Shown here piece after piece: positions 18,814-29,347 of a stretch of 64,000 bases of DNA (within the stretch, counting starts at the first letter, position 1; every line of letters starts with the position of its first letter). The stretch is from an uncultured Lutibacter sp. (GTDB lineage: Bacteria > Bacteroidota > Bacteroidia > Flavobacteriales > Flavobacteriaceae), in NCBI RefSeq assembly GCF_947493565.1, contig NZ_CANLRG010000011.1, positions 1-64,000 of the forward strand, written 5' to 3'. The notes under the pieces were generated by a model. It saw nothing but the letters and a program-made list of their open reading frames with translations. It was not told the origin of the DNA and did not search any database. A program made the position numbers and the translations under genes.

Positions 18814-21627
18814 ATGGAATACAATTTTAGAGAAATTGAAGCAAAATGGCAGAAATTTTGGGCAGATAATCAAACTTTTAAAGCTGAAAATACCTCAGAT
18901 AAACCTAAATTTTATGTGTTAGATATGTTTCCATATCCATCGGGGGCAGGATTGCATGTGGGTCATCCTTTAGGATATATAGCTTCTGACATATATGCTA
19001 GGTACAAACGTCATAAAGGATTTAATGTGATGCATCCTCAAGGCTATGACTCTTTTGGTTTACCAGCAGAACAATATGCTATTCAAACTGGACAACATCC
19101 TGCAATTACTACAGAAGCAAATATTGCTACTTATAGAAAACAATTAGATAAAATAGGTTTTTCATTCGATTGGTCTAGAGAAGTAAGAACTTCAGATCCA
19201 AATTATTATAAATGGACGCAATGGATTTTTATTCAATTATTTGAATCTTACTATTGCAATGAAGCAAATCAGGCCAGAGCTATTTCCGAATTAATTCAAA
19301 TTTTTGAAACTGAAGGAAACAGTAAAATAAATGCAGCTTGCGACGAAGATACAGCTGTTTTTTCTGCTGAAGATTGGAAAAACTATTCTGAAGAGGAACA
19401 ACAAAAAATATTATTAAAATACAGACTAACATTTTTATCGGAAACAGAAGTAAACTGGTGTCCTGCTTTAGGAACAGTATTAGCTAATGATGAAATTGTA
19501 AATGGCGTTTCTGAACGTGGTGGACATACTGTTGTTAGAAAAAAAATGAAGCAATGGAGTATGAGAATTACTGCTTACGCACAACGGTTATTAGATGGCT
19601 TGGATAAAATTGATTGGCCACAGCCGTTAAAAGATGCTCAAACATATTGGATTGGGCGTTCAGAAGGTGCTATGGTATCATTTAAAGTTGCTGATTTTGA
19701 TGCTGAAATAGAGGTGTTTACTACGCGTCCTGATACAATTTATGGTGTGAGTTTTATGACCTTGGCTCCTGAGCATGAATTGGTCTCAAAAATTACTACG
19801 CCACAGCAAAAAGAAGCAGTTGAAGCTTATGTAAAAGCAACTGCAAAACGTAGTGAATTAGATAGAATGGCGGATGTAAAAACCATTTCTGGAATTTTTA
19901 CTGGAGCGTATGCATTGCATCCGTTTACTGGTGAAAAGGTGCAAATTTGGATTGGCGATTATGTATTAGCAAGCTATGGTACTGGAGCCGTAATGGCTGT
20001 ACCTTGTGGAGACGAGCGTGACTATGCTTTTGCGAAACATTTTAATATTGAAATACCTAATATTTTTGAAGGAGTAGATATTTCTAACGAGGCATGTTCA
20101 ACTAAAGAAGGAATTAAAATTGCAAATTCAGATTTCTTAAATGGCTTAACGTATAAAAAAGCCATGAAACGTATTATATACGAAATTGAACAAAAAGGAA
20201 TTGGTTATGGAAAAATAAACTATCGTTTACGCGATGCCGTTTTTAGTCGTCAGCGTTATTGGGGAGAACCATTTCCAGTATATTATAAAAATGGCTTGCC
20301 ACAAATGATAAGCAAAAAGTATTTACCAATTGTGTTACCAGAAGTAGAAAAGTATTTACCTACAGAAGATGGAAAACCACCATTAGGAAATGCAACTGTT
20401 TGGGCTTGGGATACTGTTAAAAATGAAGTTGTAAGTATTGATTTGATTAACGGTGAAACTATTTTTCCGTTAGAATTAAATACTATGCCAGGTTGGGCAG
20501 GAAGTTCGCAGTACTTTAATCGTTATATGGATGCTAATAATAACGAGGAAATGTTTTCTAAAGAAGCCATTAACTATTGGCAAGATGTAGATTTATACAT
20601 TGGTGGTAGCGAGCACGCAACAGGGCATTTATTATACTCTCGTTTTTGGCAAAAATTTATGTTCGATAGAGGTTTTGTACCTACCGATGAATATGCAAAA
20701 AAACTCATTAACCAAGGAATGATTACTGGAACTAGTGCTTTTGTATATCGTGTTGAAGGTGAAAATAAATTTGTTTCAAAAGGGTTAAAGTCAAATTTTA
20801 AAGTTCAGCCAATCCATTCAGATGTTTCTTTTGTAAATGCTTCAGATGAATTAGATATAGAGGCTTTTAAAAACTGGAGAGAAGAATATAAAGAAGCAGA
20901 ATTTATTTTAGAAGATGGAAAATACATTGTTGGGCGTGAAGTGGAAAAAATGTCCAAATCTAAGTACAATGTAGTAAATCCAGATGAAATTTGTGAAGAA
21001 TACGGAGCAGATAGTTTGCGTTTATTTGAAATGTTTTTAGGGCCATTAGAACAATCTAAGCCTTGGAAAACTTCAGGTATTTCAGGGGTGTATAGTTTCT
21101 TAAAAAAATTATGGAAATTGTACATTGTTAATGGGGAGTTCTCAGTTTCTGATGATGCACCAACAAAGGATGAATTAAAAACATTGCATAAAACCATTAA
21201 AAAAGTTGAAGAAGATATCGCTAATTTTTCATTCAACACATCGGTTTCAACATTTATGATTGCGGTAAATGAATTAACAGCTTTAAAATGCAATAAACGT
21301 GCAATTTTAGAACCTTTAGCCATTATTATTGAACCTTATGCACCACATATTGCTGAAGAATTATGGCATAAATTAGGACATACATCTTCTGTAGCTACAG
21401 AAGATTTCCCTATTTTTGAAGCCCAACATTTGGTAGAAAGCAGTAAAGAATATCCAGTTTCATTTAATGGTAAAATGCGTTTCAAATTAGAACTGCCATT
21501 AGATATGAGTAAAGAAGATATTGAAAAAACAGTTTTGGCACATCAAAAAACACAAGATCAATTGCAAGGGAGAACTCCTAAAAAAGTGATTATTGTACCT
21601 GGAAAAATTATAAATATTGTAGGGTAA
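18814..21627 (+). CDS. leuS: Leucyl-tRNA synthetase
   Basis: 937 residues. The class I signatures are present: HVGH at residues 48-51 within [16 protein letters not shown], and KMSKS at 712-716. A CP1 editing domain contains TTRPDTIYG and the GTGAVMAVP segment. Compared with E. coli LeuRS it has an insert after about residue 145 ([18 protein letters not shown]), which is normal for Bacteroidetes. The C-terminal tRNA-binding end [16 protein letters not shown] is intact. It charges tRNA-Leu. The small SemiSWEET gene follows 8 bases later and is probably co-transcribed. Confidence 0.98.
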   Translation: MEYNFREIEAKWQKFWADNQTFKAENTSDKPKFYVLDMFPYPSGAGLHVGHPLGYIASDIYARYKRHKGFNVMHPQGYDSFGLPAEQYAIQTGQHPAITTEANIATYRKQLDKIGFSFDWSREVRTSDPNYYKWTQWIFIQLFESYYCNEANQARAISELIQIFETEGNSKINAACDEDTAVFSAEDWKNYSEEEQQKILLKYRLTFLSETEVNWCPALGTVLANDEIVNGVSERGGHTVVRKKMKQWSMRITAYAQRLLDGLDKIDWPQPLKDAQTYWIGRSEGAMVSFKVADFDAEIEVFTTRPDTIYGVSFMTLAPEHELVSKITTPQQKEAVEAYVKATAKRSELDRMADVKTISGIFTGAYALHPFTGEKVQIWIGDYVLASYGTGAVMAVPCGDERDYAFAKHFNIEIPNIFEGVDISNEACSTKEGIKIANSDFLNGLTYKKAMKRIIYEIEQKGIGYGKINYRLRDAVFSRQRYWGEPFPVYYKNGLPQMISKKYLPIVLPEVEKYLPTEDGKPPLGNATVWAWDTVKNEVVSIDLINGETIFPLELNTMPGWAGSSQYFNRYMDANNNEEMFSKEAINYWQDVDLYIGGSEHATGHLLYSRFWQKFMFDRGFVPTDEYAKKLINQGMITGTSAFVYRVEGENKFVSKGLKSNFKVQPIHSDVSFVNASDELDIEAFKNWREEYKEAEFILEDGKYIVGREVEKMSKSKYNVVNPDEICEEYGADSLRLFEMFLGPLEQSKPWKTSGISGVYSFLKKLWKLYIVNGEFSVSDDAPTKDELKTLHKTIKKVEEDIANFSFNTSVSTFMIAVNELTALKCNKRAILEPLAIIIEPYAPHIAEELWHKLGHTSSVATEDFPIFEAQHLVESSKEYPVSFNGKMRFKLELPLDMSKEDIEKTVLAHQKTQDQLQGRTPKKVIIVPGKIINIVG

Positions 21628-21635
21628 AAATTTAA

Positions 21636-21893
21636 ATGATAGATACTTTCGAAATAGTAGGTTTAGTAGCTGCCTTTTTAACGACGTCAGCTTTTGTTCC
21701 ACAAGTGTATAAAGCTTGGAAAACTAAATCTACCGAAAGTTTATCATTACCAATGTACCTTATATTTTTTATAGGAATTATGTTGTGGTTAATTTATGGA
21801 TTCCATTTAAATAGTTTGGCCATGATAGTGTCGAATATTATTACTGGAATTTTAGCATTACTATTAATTATTCTAAAAATTAAACATCAATAG
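21636..21893 (+). CDS. SemiSWEET sugar transporter
   Basis: 85 residues with three membrane helices, the size of one MtN3/PQ-loop repeat. The PQ motif is in SAFVPQVYKAW, followed by KTKSTESLSLPMYL, typical of SemiSWEET proteins that dimerise to form a sugar uniporter. The stop overlaps the GTG start of the next gene by one base, so translation is likely coupled. The sugar is unknown. Confidence 0.9.
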   Translation: MIDTFEIVGLVAAFLTTSAFVPQVYKAWKTKSTESLSLPMYLIFFIGIMLWLIYGFHLNSLAMIVSNIITGILALLLIILKIKHQ

Positions 21894-22657
21894 TGAAATT
21901 TCGAAATAATAAGAATTATAATCTCCAAAAAATTCATCGTTACTTAGGTATTTTTATTGGAATTCAATTTTTATTTTGGACACTAGGAGGTTTGTATTTT
22001 AGTTGGAATAATATGGATGATGTACACGGAGAAACCTTACTTAAACAAAATAAAAAATATTTTAAGAATATTAATTTTGATGTTTTTCAAAAAGGTGTTG
22101 ATTCATTAAAAAAGGCAAAAGAGATAGACTCCATTCATTCTGTACAACTTATTGAAGCTTTTGAAGAGCCTTTAATTCAATTTAATTTTTTTAAAGAAAC
22201 AGTTTTAAAAACCAAATTAATTTCTCCAATAACAGGGAGTATTCATCCACCATTTTCTAAAAGTGAATGTTTAAAATTAGTAAAACAACGGTTAAAAGAT
22301 TCAACTCAACGTATTTTAAAAACTGAATTTATTGAAAAAAATACTGTTGGAAAACATCATGAATATAGAGGAAAACCTTTGCCGGCTTTTGCTTTCACTT
22401 TAAATCATCCATCTGAAACCATTGTTTATGTTGCTACTGAATTAGGGCAAATAACCAGTGTAAGAAATAATAACTGGAGACGTTTTGACTTTTTGTGGAT
22501 GTTGCATACGATGGATTATTCTACTAGAGACCATATTACAAATTGGGTGCTTAGAGTATTTTCAGTCTTAGGAATAGCAACCATACTTTCAGGATTTTAC
22601 CTATTCTATTTAACCTCTCCTACAATTAGAAAAATTAAAAATAAAAACAAGAAGTAA
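21893..22657 (+). CDS. PepSY-associated membrane protein
   Basis: 254 residues starting with GTG that overlaps the stop of the SemiSWEET gene. There are two membrane helices, about 17-37 (YLGIFIGIQFLFWTLGGLYF) and about 222-243, enclosing a periplasmic PepSY-like region. The N-terminal KIHRYLGIFIG resembles PepSY-associated TM proteins linked to siderophore or heme reduction, but it is shorter than those reductases. The function is unknown. No iron gene is adjacent. Confidence 0.75.
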   Translation: MKFRNNKNYNLQKIHRYLGIFIGIQFLFWTLGGLYFSWNNMDDVHGETLLKQNKKYFKNINFDVFQKGVDSLKKAKEIDSIHSVQLIEAFEEPLIQFNFFKETVLKTKLISPITGSIHPPFSKSECLKLVKQRLKDSTQRILKTEFIEKNTVGKHHEYRGKPLPAFAFTLNHPSETIVYVATELGQITSVRNNNWRRFDFLWMLHTMDYSTRDHITNWVLRVFSVLGIATILSGFYLFYLTSPTIRKIKNKNKK

Positions 22658-22741
22658 TTTTTATATTTTAAACTAAGTTACTGGTATACTTATTGTTTCT
22701 TACCCTTAAATTTATTAAGTATATTTACTTCAAAATTAAGT

Positions 22742-24196
22742 ATGAAACTAAAACATCTTTCATTACGAATTCGAATTTTTTTAGCAATGATTTTGTTGAT
22801 ATTGTTGGCTTCAATTTTAATTGCAGCAGTAACCATTTATCAATATAAAGAACAAACAGACGAATACAATCAAGGACGATTAGAAAGAAAAGAAGAATCG
22901 GTAAAAGCATCTATTAATTTTTGGTTAGAAAGAGGGAATACTTTCCCTGTAGATGAGCACAATTTATACAATATTTTTAAAGATAAAATCCACGAAATTT
23001 CAGCCATTGAGAAATTAGAAATCAATATTTATGATTTAAAAGGAAATATGGCCATTGGTACTCAATCTGGATTTGTGAAAAGTGATGCGCTTTCTAATTT
23101 ATCTGATACAATTATCAATAACCTAATGAATAGCTTTAAGCATAGGTATATTAATATTAAAACCATTGAAGGAAATAGCTTTCAATCTTCTTATTCTTAT
23201 ATAACAGATAATAAATTTAAACCTATTGGAATTTTAAATTTAAGATATTTACAAGATAATACAGCGCAAGACAAAGATTTACAAGAGTTTTTAATTAGAA
23301 TGGCGTATGTATATTTATTAATGTTTTTAATTGCAATTATTTTAGCTTATTTTATTTCTAGCTACATTACACGTTCTATAAAAGCGGTGACTGACAAAAT
23401 GAGCTTAACTGGTTTAAATAGGCGTAACGAAAAAATATTTTTAAAAGATGCTAGTGCTGAGATGTACACACTAGTTAGTGCTTATAACGAAATGATTGAT
23501 GAATTAGAAGAAAGCGCAGTAAAATTGGCAAAAGGTGAACGAGAACAAGCTTGGCGTGAAATGGCAAAGCAAGTAGCTCATGAAATAAAAAATCCATTAA
23601 CCCCAATGCGATTAACAGTTCAAAGTTTTCAACGTAAGTTCGATCCAAATGATCCAAAAATTTATGAAAAAATCAATGAATTTAGTAAAACGTTGATTCA
23701 ACAAATTGACACAATGAGTTCTATTGCTTCAGCTTTTTCAAATTTTGCAAAAATGCCAACTCAAAATAGAGAAGAACTAAATGTAGTTGAAGTTGTTAAA
23801 TATGCTCTAGATATTTTTGCGGAAGATTATATTTCTTATTTTTCAGATAAAGAAGTAATTATTGCTGAATTAGATAAAACTCAATTGATAAGAATTGTTA
23901 CCAATTTGGTTAAAAATGCAACTCAAGCTTTAATAGAAGTAGAAAACAAAAAAATTGAGGTAACAGTTTCTGAAAAAAATGAGCAGGTGATTATAATTGT
24001 AGCCGATAATGGTAAAGGAATTTCAATAGAAGACAAAGAAAAAGTATTTGAACCAAAATTCACTACAAAATCTAGTGGAATGGGCTTAGGTTTAGGAATG
24101 GTAAAAAATATTGTAGAAGCTTATAATGGAACTATTGATTTTACTTCTCAAATAAATAAAGGAACTGTATTTAAAATAATAATACCTAAAAAATAA
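22742..24196 (+). CDS. Membrane sensor histidine kinase, NtrY-like
   Basis: 484 residues. Two membrane helices (about 9-32 and 188-208) enclose a periplasmic sensor domain of about 155 residues. A HAMP segment, then the phospho-acceptor H-box VAHEIKNPLTPMR with His280, and an HATPase domain with N-box (NLVKNATQAL), G1 (DNGKGI) and G2 (GMGLGLGMV) follow. The H-box and the short linker resemble NtrY-type kinases. No response regulator gene is adjacent, so it is an orphan; partner and signal are unknown. The crotonase gene starts 1 base after its stop and is probably in the same transcript. Confidence 0.92.
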   Translation: MKLKHLSLRIRIFLAMILLILLASILIAAVTIYQYKEQTDEYNQGRLERKEESVKASINFWLERGNTFPVDEHNLYNIFKDKIHEISAIEKLEINIYDLKGNMAIGTQSGFVKSDALSNLSDTIINNLMNSFKHRYINIKTIEGNSFQSSYSYITDNKFKPIGILNLRYLQDNTAQDKDLQEFLIRMAYVYLLMFLIAIILAYFISSYITRSIKAVTDKMSLTGLNRRNEKIFLKDASAEMYTLVSAYNEMIDELEESAVKLAKGEREQAWREMAKQVAHEIKNPLTPMRLTVQSFQRKFDPNDPKIYEKINEFSKTLIQQIDTMSSIASAFSNFAKMPTQNREELNVVEVVKYALDIFAEDYISYFSDKEVIIAELDKTQLIRIVTNLVKNATQALIEVENKKIEVTVSEKNEQVIIIVADNGKGISIEDKEKVFEPKFTTKSSGMGLGLGMVKNIVEAYNGTIDFTSQINKGTVFKIIIPKK

Positions 24197-24197
24197 C

Positions 24198-24974
24198 ATG
24201 ATGAATTTCGAAAATATATTAGTTCAACAAAATGAAGGAATTGCAAAAATTACTATAAATAGACCTTCAAAATTAAACGCATTAAATAAAAATACCATTG
24301 CAGAATTACACGAGGCTTTTAAACTTTTGGAAGTAAACAAAGCCGTAAAAGTAATTATTATAACTGGAAGTGGAGAAAAAGCTTTTGTTGCTGGAGCGGA
24401 CATTTCTGAATTCGCAAACTTTAGTGTTGAGGAAGGAACAGAATTAGCAAGAAAAGGACAGGAAATTTTATTCGATTTTATTCAAAATTTAAGTACTCCA
24501 GTAATTGCAGCTATAAATGGGTTTGCTCTTGGAGGAGGATTAGAGTTGGCAATGGCTGCACATTTTAGAATAGCAAGTTCTAATGCAAAAATGGGGCTGC
24601 CAGAAGTAAGTTTAGGAGTTATTCCAGGTTATGGAGGAACACAACGGTTACCGCAATTGGTAGGAAAAGGAAAAGCGATGGAAATGATTATGTCTGCTAG
24701 TATGATTTCTGCTGAGGAAGCTAAAGAATGGGGGCTGGTAAATTATGTTGTTGAACATGAAGAGCTAATACCATTATGTGAAAATGTAGCAGCTAAAATT
24801 ATGAGAAATTCATCAGTAGCAATTGGAGCAGCCATTAAAGCGATAAATGCTAATTATACCAATTGTGTAAATGGTTATAGTGTAGAAATTGAAAACTTTG
24901 GAATTAGTTTTGGAACGGATGATTTTAAAGAGGGAACTACTGCTTTTTTGGAAAAAAGAAAACCTAACTTTTAA
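24198..24974 (+). CDS. Enoyl-CoA hydratase (crotonase family)
   Basis: 258 residues, the standard crotonase length. The oxyanion-hole segments AFVAGADIS (62-70) and GFALGGG are present. Both catalytic glutamates of true hydratases are found, Glu116 (LGGGLELAM) and Glu136 (GLPEVSLG). It should hydrate trans-2-enoyl-CoA in beta-oxidation or in butyrate or amino-acid breakdown. It directly follows the orphan histidine kinase and precedes a Crp/Fnr regulator by 25 bases; neither neighbour shows which pathway it serves. Confidence 0.93.
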   Translation: MMNFENILVQQNEGIAKITINRPSKLNALNKNTIAELHEAFKLLEVNKAVKVIIITGSGEKAFVAGADISEFANFSVEEGTELARKGQEILFDFIQNLSTPVIAAINGFALGGGLELAMAAHFRIASSNAKMGLPEVSLGVIPGYGGTQRLPQLVGKGKAMEMIMSASMISAEEAKEWGLVNYVVEHEELIPLCENVAAKIMRNSSVAIGAAIKAINANYTNCVNGYSVEIENFGISFGTDDFKEGTTAFLEKRKPNF

Positions 24975-24999
24975 AACCTTATTTATAGGTTAAAGCAAT

Positions 25000-25584
25000 A
25001 TGAAAGAGCAACCTTTATTAAATTATATTAAAAACTATATTAGTTTAACTGAAGAGGAAGAAGAAATTCTACTCTCTAAAATAAGCTATAAGAAGTACTT
25101 GAAAGGGCAGTATTTAGTTCAACAAGGTGATGTTTGTAAACATGAATATTTTATCCTCTCTGGTTGCACCAAAACTTTTTATATGGATAATGAAGGGCAA
25201 GAACACATTATTTTATTTGCAATTGAAGATTGGTGGACTTCGGATATGGGGAGCTTTATAGCTCAAAAGCCAGCAGATTACAATGTTCAATGTATAGAAA
25301 ATACAGAGCTCATTCAAATTTCGTACGAAGCAAATGAAGAACTGTATATTCAAATTCCTAAGTTAGAAAGGTTTTTTAGAAAAATTGTTGAACGCGCACT
25401 TGTTGCTTCACAAAAAAGAATTGTTAGAAACTTTAGCATGTCTGCTAAAGAGCGGTATTTAATTTTTAGAAAAAATTACCCAAAAATTGAACAACGAATT
25501 CCGCAGTATATGGTTGCTTCTTATTTAGGTATTACTAAAGAATTTTTGAGTAAAATTAAAAGTCAGCTAATTTTAGAACAATAA
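25000..25584 (+). CDS. Crp/Fnr family transcriptional regulator
   Basis: 194 residues. A cyclic-nucleotide-binding-like domain covers about 15-130 (GQYLVQQGDVCKHEYFILSG). A long dimerisation helix and a C-terminal winged helix follow, with recognition helix VASYLGITKEFLSKIKSQL. Fnr-type N-terminal cysteines are absent and the cAMP phosphate cassette is not conserved, so the ligand is unknown. A perfect 20-base palindrome begins at the first base after the stop codon, between this gene and the YceI gene, and is a candidate binding site for this protein. Confidence 0.9.
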   Translation: MKEQPLLNYIKNYISLTEEEEEILLSKISYKKYLKGQYLVQQGDVCKHEYFILSGCTKTFYMDNEGQEHIILFAIEDWWTSDMGSFIAQKPADYNVQCIENTELIQISYEANEELYIQIPKLERFFRKIVERALVASQKRIVRNFSMSAKERYLIFRKNYPKIEQRIPQYMVASYLGITKEFLSKIKSQLILEQ

Positions 25585-25604
25585 ATGTTAAACTAGTTTA
25601 ACAT
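25585..25604. promoter_or_regulatory. Perfect 20-base palindrome, likely Crp/Fnr operator
   Basis: ATGTTAAACTAGTTTAACAT is fully self-complementary and has no T-tract after it, which argues against a terminator. The TGTTAA...TTAACA form fits a Crp/Fnr dimer site. It lies about 52 bases from centre to the -7-like GACCTTTG (25647-25654) of the YceI gene, a position typical of an upstream activator site. Confidence 0.55.
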
Positions 25605-25681
25605 CATTTCATAATCTACTTTATTTTTTTACTAAATTGTAATTCAGACCTTTGTATTGTAAAATTAAATACAATAATCAC

Positions 25682-26260
25682 ATGAAAAAATCAATTAAAA
25701 ATTTAGGAATTATAGCAATACTTGCATTCATTACTTTCTCATTTACAATGTTTAATAATGGAGACAAAGCTATTAAAGTTAAAGAAAGTAAAGTAGTTTG
25801 GAAAGGGTATAAAGTAACAGGATCACATGAAGGTGTTATAGGTATTAAGTCAGGAACGTTAAGTTTTACTGACGGAGAGCTGACAGGAGGAGAAATTATC
25901 ATGGATATGACTTCAATTAGTAACACTGATATGGAAGGTGAATATAAAACAAAATTAGAAGGACATTTAAAATCTGATGATTTTTTTGGTGTTCAAAGCC
26001 ACCCAACATCAAAGCTAGTATTTCAAAATATTATAGCTACAGGTAAAAATTCTTACAAAATTTCAGGTAATTTAACCATTAAAGAAATTACCAAACCGAT
26101 TACTTTTGATATGTCTATTTATGGTAATAAAGCAAATGCTTCATTAAAAATTGATAGAACTATGTACGATGTTAGATATGGTTCAACTGCCTTTTTTGAT
26201 AATTTAAAAGACAAAGCAATTTATGACGAGTTTGATTTGGTGGCAGATTTAGAATTTTAA
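25682..26260 (+). CDS. YceI family protein (lipid/isoprenoid-binding barrel)
   Basis: 192 residues. A hydrophobic N-terminus (about 9-22) acts as an export signal or anchor. The YceI lipocalin-like barrel follows: KVVWKGYKVTGSHEGVIGIKSG, the SHPTSKLVF strand, NLTIKEITKPITFDM and FDEFDLVADL-type end. YceI proteins bind polyisoprenoids or amphipathic lipids in the periplasm. The frame could begin at 25652, but this ATG gives a proper signal sequence. The Crp/Fnr gene and palindrome directly upstream suggest it is the regulated target. Confidence 0.92.
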   Translation: MKKSIKNLGIIAILAFITFSFTMFNNGDKAIKVKESKVVWKGYKVTGSHEGVIGIKSGTLSFTDGELTGGEIIMDMTSISNTDMEGEYKTKLEGHLKSDDFFGVQSHPTSKLVFQNIIATGKNSYKISGNLTIKEITKPITFDMSIYGNKANASLKIDRTMYDVRYGSTAFFDNLKDKAIYDEFDLVADLEF

Positions 26261-26293
26261 TATTTTTTAAAAGTTAATAAATAGAAGTTTGGT

Positions 26294-26947
26294 TTATTTT
26301 AAACCATTCCATTCACTATAAAATTGCTGAAGAAAGGCTTCCATGTATTGGTGTCGTTCTTCAGCAATTTTTTTCCCTGAAGCGGTATTCATTTTATCTT
26401 TTAGCAACAATAACTTTTCATAAAAATGATTTATTGTTGGTGCTTCAGAATTTTTATACTCTTCTTTTGTTTGATTTAATTTTGGTTGAATTTGAGGGTT
26501 GTATAACGGTCTGTTTTTAAATCCACCATAATTAAAACATCTAGCTATTCCAATAGCACCAATAGCATCTAACCTATCGGCATCTTGAATAACAGCTAGC
26601 TCAGGAGAAGTAAAAGTTTGTTTAAAATTACCACCTTTATAAGATATATTTGTAATTATGTTTTCTATATGAAGTATAATTTCTTCTGAAACAGCAATTT
26701 TTTTTAAAAACTCACGAGCAACTTTAGGGCCTAAGGTTTCATCTCCACTGTGAAATTTTGAATCAGCAATATCATGTAATAATGCACCTAACTCAACTAT
26801 AAAAATATCTACTTTTTCATTTTCAGCAATTAATTTGGCATTGTTCCAAACACGTAAAATATGAAACCAGTCGTGTCCACCTTCAGCATTTTTTAATGTT
26901 TGTTTTACAAACTCTTCAGTTTTAGAAATTATTAGTTGTTTATTCAT
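26294..26947 (-). CDS. HD-domain phosphohydrolase
   Basis: 217 residues. The metal ligands of an HD superfamily hydrolase are visible: His29 (HDWFHILRVW), His58-Asp59 (GALLHDIAD) and Asp122 (VIQDADRLDAIG). The family resembles YedJ-type proteins thought to hydrolyse nucleotides or small phosphate esters; the substrate is unknown. The terminator of the next gene upstream on this strand ends just before its start, so it must use its own promoter. Confidence 0.88.
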   Translation of the reverse strand: MNKQLIISKTEEFVKQTLKNAEGGHDWFHILRVWNNAKLIAENEKVDIFIVELGALLHDIADSKFHSGDETLGPKVAREFLKKIAVSEEIILHIENIITNISYKGGNFKQTFTSPELAVIQDADRLDAIGAIGIARCFNYGGFKNRPLYNPQIQPKLNQTKEEYKNSEAPTINHFYEKLLLLKDKMNTASGKKIAEERHQYMEAFLQQFYSEWNGLK

Positions 26948-26951
26948 CTTC

Positions 26952-26990
26952 TAAAAATAAAAAATCCGTTCAATTAATTAAACGGATTTT
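26952..26990 (-). terminator. Terminator of the bacilliredoxin gene
   Basis: On the minus strand AAAATCCGTT pairs with AACGGATTTT around a 10-base AT loop and is followed by a T-rich run. It separates the bacilliredoxin gene from the HD gene. Confidence 0.85.
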
Positions 26991-27012
26991 AAAGATTGTT
27001 TATAAGTTGTTT

Positions 27013-27423
27013 TTAACAATATTCTTCGTATGCTCCAGCTAAATTAGAAGCAATTACTTCTGCAGGTCTTCCTTCTATATGATGTCTTTCTAGCATATGA
27101 ACTAATGCACCATCTTTAAATAATGCAATTGCCGGTGATGAAGGAGGAAAAGGAATCATAAACTCACGTGCTTTTGCAGTAGCTTCAGCATCAACACCTG
27201 CAAAAACAGTAACTAAATTTTTAGGTGTTTTATCAAAGTTTAAAGAAACAATAGCGCCGGGTCTTGCTGTCCCAGCTGCACAACCACATACCGAATTTAC
27301 AACAACCAAAGTTGTTCCTTCTTGTTTTAATGCTTGTTCAACATCTTGCGCTGTGTGTAATGATTTAAAACCTGCACTTTCTAATTCTTGTTGCATCGGT
27401 TTTACTAATTCTGGTGGATACAT
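27013..27423 (-). CDS. BrxA/BrxB-type bacilliredoxin (YphP/YqiW family)
   Basis: 136 residues, the family length, with the active site Cys46-Gly-Cys48 in VNSVCGCAAGTARPG. The family's opening (MYPPELVKPMQQEL) and cis-Pro region (PPSSPAIALFKDG) are intact. In Firmicutes these proteins remove bacillithiol from S-bacillithiolated proteins. Many Bacteroidetes carry the gene and are thought to make bacillithiol or a related thiol, but no synthesis gene is in this window. It is monocistronic with its own promoter and terminator. Confidence 0.93.
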   Translation of the reverse strand: MYPPELVKPMQQELESAGFKSLHTAQDVEQALKQEGTTLVVVNSVCGCAAGTARPGAIVSLNFDKTPKNLVTVFAGVDAEATAKAREFMIPFPPSSPAIALFKDGALVHMLERHHIEGRPAEVIASNLAGAYEEYC

Positions 27424-27458
27424 ATTTTTAAATTTTTTTGTTAGACGTAATTTGTGTG

Positions 27459-27466
27459 CAAATATA
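27459..27466 (-). promoter_or_regulatory. -7 element of the bacilliredoxin promoter
   Basis: On the minus strand this reads TATATTTG, an exact TAnnTTTG match, 36 bases before the start codon. Confidence 0.65.
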
Positions 27467-27546
27467 ACAGTTTAATTACTAAAAGTTTATTATTATTTTA
27501 ACAAGTATAACCAAAGTTATACTTTAGCTAAACTAATATTTCAATG

Positions 27547-27554
27547 TATCTTTG
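27547..27554 (+). promoter_or_regulatory. -7 element of the TerB-DnaJ gene
   Basis: TATCTTTG, an exact TAnnTTTG match, 17 bases before the ATG at 27572. It shows that a start at 27554 is not real. Confidence 0.65.
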
Positions 27555-27571
27555 TGCTTTTAAAAAATAGT

Positions 27572-28315
27572 ATGGCAAATTTTATAAAATGGTTAGGAGC
27601 TGGTTTAGGTTTTGCAGTAGGTGGACCAATAGGAAGTGTTTTAGGATATGTGGTTGGAAACTTTATTGAAGGTTTTACAGCAAGTGACGTAGAACGTGCA
27701 AAAGCATATAGAGCTACAAGTGCAAATACTCAATCAGGTGATTTTGAAATAAGTTTATTACTACTTTCGGCTGTTGTAATTAAGGCTGATGGTAATATTG
27801 ATCAGCGAGAGTTGTCGTATGTAAGACTACATTTTATCAATATGTATGGTGAGCAAAGAGCAAATCATGCGTTTAAATTATTTAAAGGATTTATAAAAAA
27901 CAACAATGTTTCTACAAGGCAAGTTTGTTTACAAATTCGCCAAAACATGACACATGCTACGCGTTTACAATTACTTCATTTTTTATTTGGAATTGCAAAA
28001 GCTGATGGCGCGGTTAATGAAGCAGAAGTAAATTCAATTAAAACAATTGCTGGATATTTATATATCAATCAATATGATTTTGAATCTATTAAAGCTATGT
28101 TTTATGACAGTTCTGAAAGTGCTTATAAAATTTTAGAAATTAATAAATCTGCTACTAATGAAGAGGTTAAAAAAGCGTATAGAAAAATGGTGAAAAAATA
28201 CCACCCTGATAAATTACAACACTTAGGAGAAGAACATGTAAAAGGTGCTGAAGATAAGTTTAAACAAGTGCAAAAAGCATACGAACAAATTCAAAAAGAA
28301 AGAGGACAGTTTTAA
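27572..28315 (+). CDS. TerB-DnaJ protein, DjlA-like
   Basis: 247 residues. A glycine-rich hydrophobic N-terminus (about 4-30, [21 protein letters not shown]) may sit in the membrane. A TerB-like helical domain spans about 50-170 ([14 protein letters not shown] and [11 protein letters not shown], two acidic loops). A J-domain follows with HPD at 211-213. The layout matches DjlA, a membrane-linked co-chaperone that stimulates DnaK. The last 4 bases overlap the end of the convergent phosphoesterase gene. Confidence 0.9.
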   Translation: MANFIKWLGAGLGFAVGGPIGSVLGYVVGNFIEGFTASDVERAKAYRATSANTQSGDFEISLLLLSAVVIKADGNIDQRELSYVRLHFINMYGEQRANHAFKLFKGFIKNNNVSTRQVCLQIRQNMTHATRLQLLHFLFGIAKADGAVNEAEVNSIKTIAGYLYINQYDFESIKAMFYDSSESAYKILEINKSATNEEVKKAYRKMVKKYHPDKLQHLGEEHVKGAEDKFKQVQKAYEQIQKERGQF

Positions 28316-29202
28316 GATAAGTACAGTTTTAGTTCTTTTGGGCCTTCTAATACAGACTTTACAATTTGTAATGTTCCATCTTTTTTAGAAATGATATGCC
28401 ATTTAATGAGTGATATTTTCATAGCTACAATTTCAATACCAGTTATAGAACGAGGATGCACGCAACTTCCATCATTAAAATAAGGCAATTCGTTGGGTTC
28501 TGGAAACCGAGGTCTATGTGTGTGTCCAGCAATTACCATTTGATTATTATTCGCTAAAATCCATTTTTTTAAACGACGTTCAACTTTTATTAATTCTTTA
28601 TAATTTTTAGCAGGACTCGTAGGATCTTTTATACCTACTATTTGAAGTGGTTTCCATAAAACTCGGACTAAAAATCGACTCCATTTCCATCCTACATAAT
28701 TGTAAAAATCAGCTTGATGCCCGTGAATTAACAAGATATCTTTTTTAAAACCTTCTGGCTCTAAAACAATACCTTCATTAAAGGTTAAGCCAGTTAATAA
28801 ATCTTTTTGGGTTCCAGTAATTTTATCAAAATAAGTATTAAAAAGGCTTGCAGCTTTTTTTTCATTTTTTAAAGTCATATCATGATTTCCCCAAATCATA
28901 TGCAGTCGGTTTTTTTGATAAAATTCTTTTAAAAGCATAAAAACATTTTTATGAGCTTCAAAAATCTCATTAAAAAATAAATTTTCCCAAAGTTCAATAC
29001 CGTCGCCTAATTCAATATAGATAAAGTCATTTTCATAATAGTTTCTTAAAGCATGATAGTAAATATTACTATTGTTTGCAAAATCATCTGCGTAACTATT
29101 ATCCCCTCTATGACAGTCACTAAAAAATATAAATTTTGAGTCTTTTTTTAGAGGAATTCTTTTAGCGTTTTTATAAGAATTTGATATAATATTTTGAATC
29201 AT
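28312..29202 (-). CDS. Calcineurin-like metallophosphoesterase
   Basis: 296 residues with the metal-binding blocks in order: SDCHRGD (Asp29, His31), GDGIELW (Asp67), GNHDM (Asn106, His107), IHGHQ and GHTHRPRF. The WGNHD and GHTH pattern and the length resemble LpxH/LpxG-like UDP-diacylglucosamine hydrolases and other UDP-sugar phosphodiesterases, but the assignment to lipid A synthesis is not certain. It is convergent with the TerB-DnaJ gene (4-base overlap) and divergent from ileS. Confidence 0.85.
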   Translation of the reverse strand: MIQNIISNSYKNAKRIPLKKDSKFIFFSDCHRGDNSYADDFANNSNIYYHALRNYYENDFIYIELGDGIELWENLFFNEIFEAHKNVFMLLKEFYQKNRLHMIWGNHDMTLKNEKKAASLFNTYFDKITGTQKDLLTGLTFNEGIVLEPEGFKKDILLIHGHQADFYNYVGWKWSRFLVRVLWKPLQIVGIKDPTSPAKNYKELIKVERRLKKWILANNNQMVIAGHTHRPRFPEPNELPYFNDGSCVHPRSITGIEIVAMKISLIKWHIISKKDGTLQIVKSVLEGPKELKLYLS

Positions 29203-29347
29203 ATTTGGATATAAAATGAATGCAAATGTAAACTTAATTTAAATCTGTTAAATTCAGGGAATTAACAAAATAATTTTTTACAATTTATAAAATGATATTT
29301 TCAATAAAATACGTAATTTCGCAAACTAATTGAATTAAAGTAGTAAA

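Noticed and set aside
22657-22742. Possible regulatory repeat before the histidine kinase (AAGTA...TACTT)
   Set aside because: The arms are only 5 bases and lie in AT-rich sequence where such matches are common.
25585-25604. Palindrome as a terminator of the Crp/Fnr gene
   Set aside because: It is AT-rich, has no loop to spare and no T-run after it; an operator is more likely.
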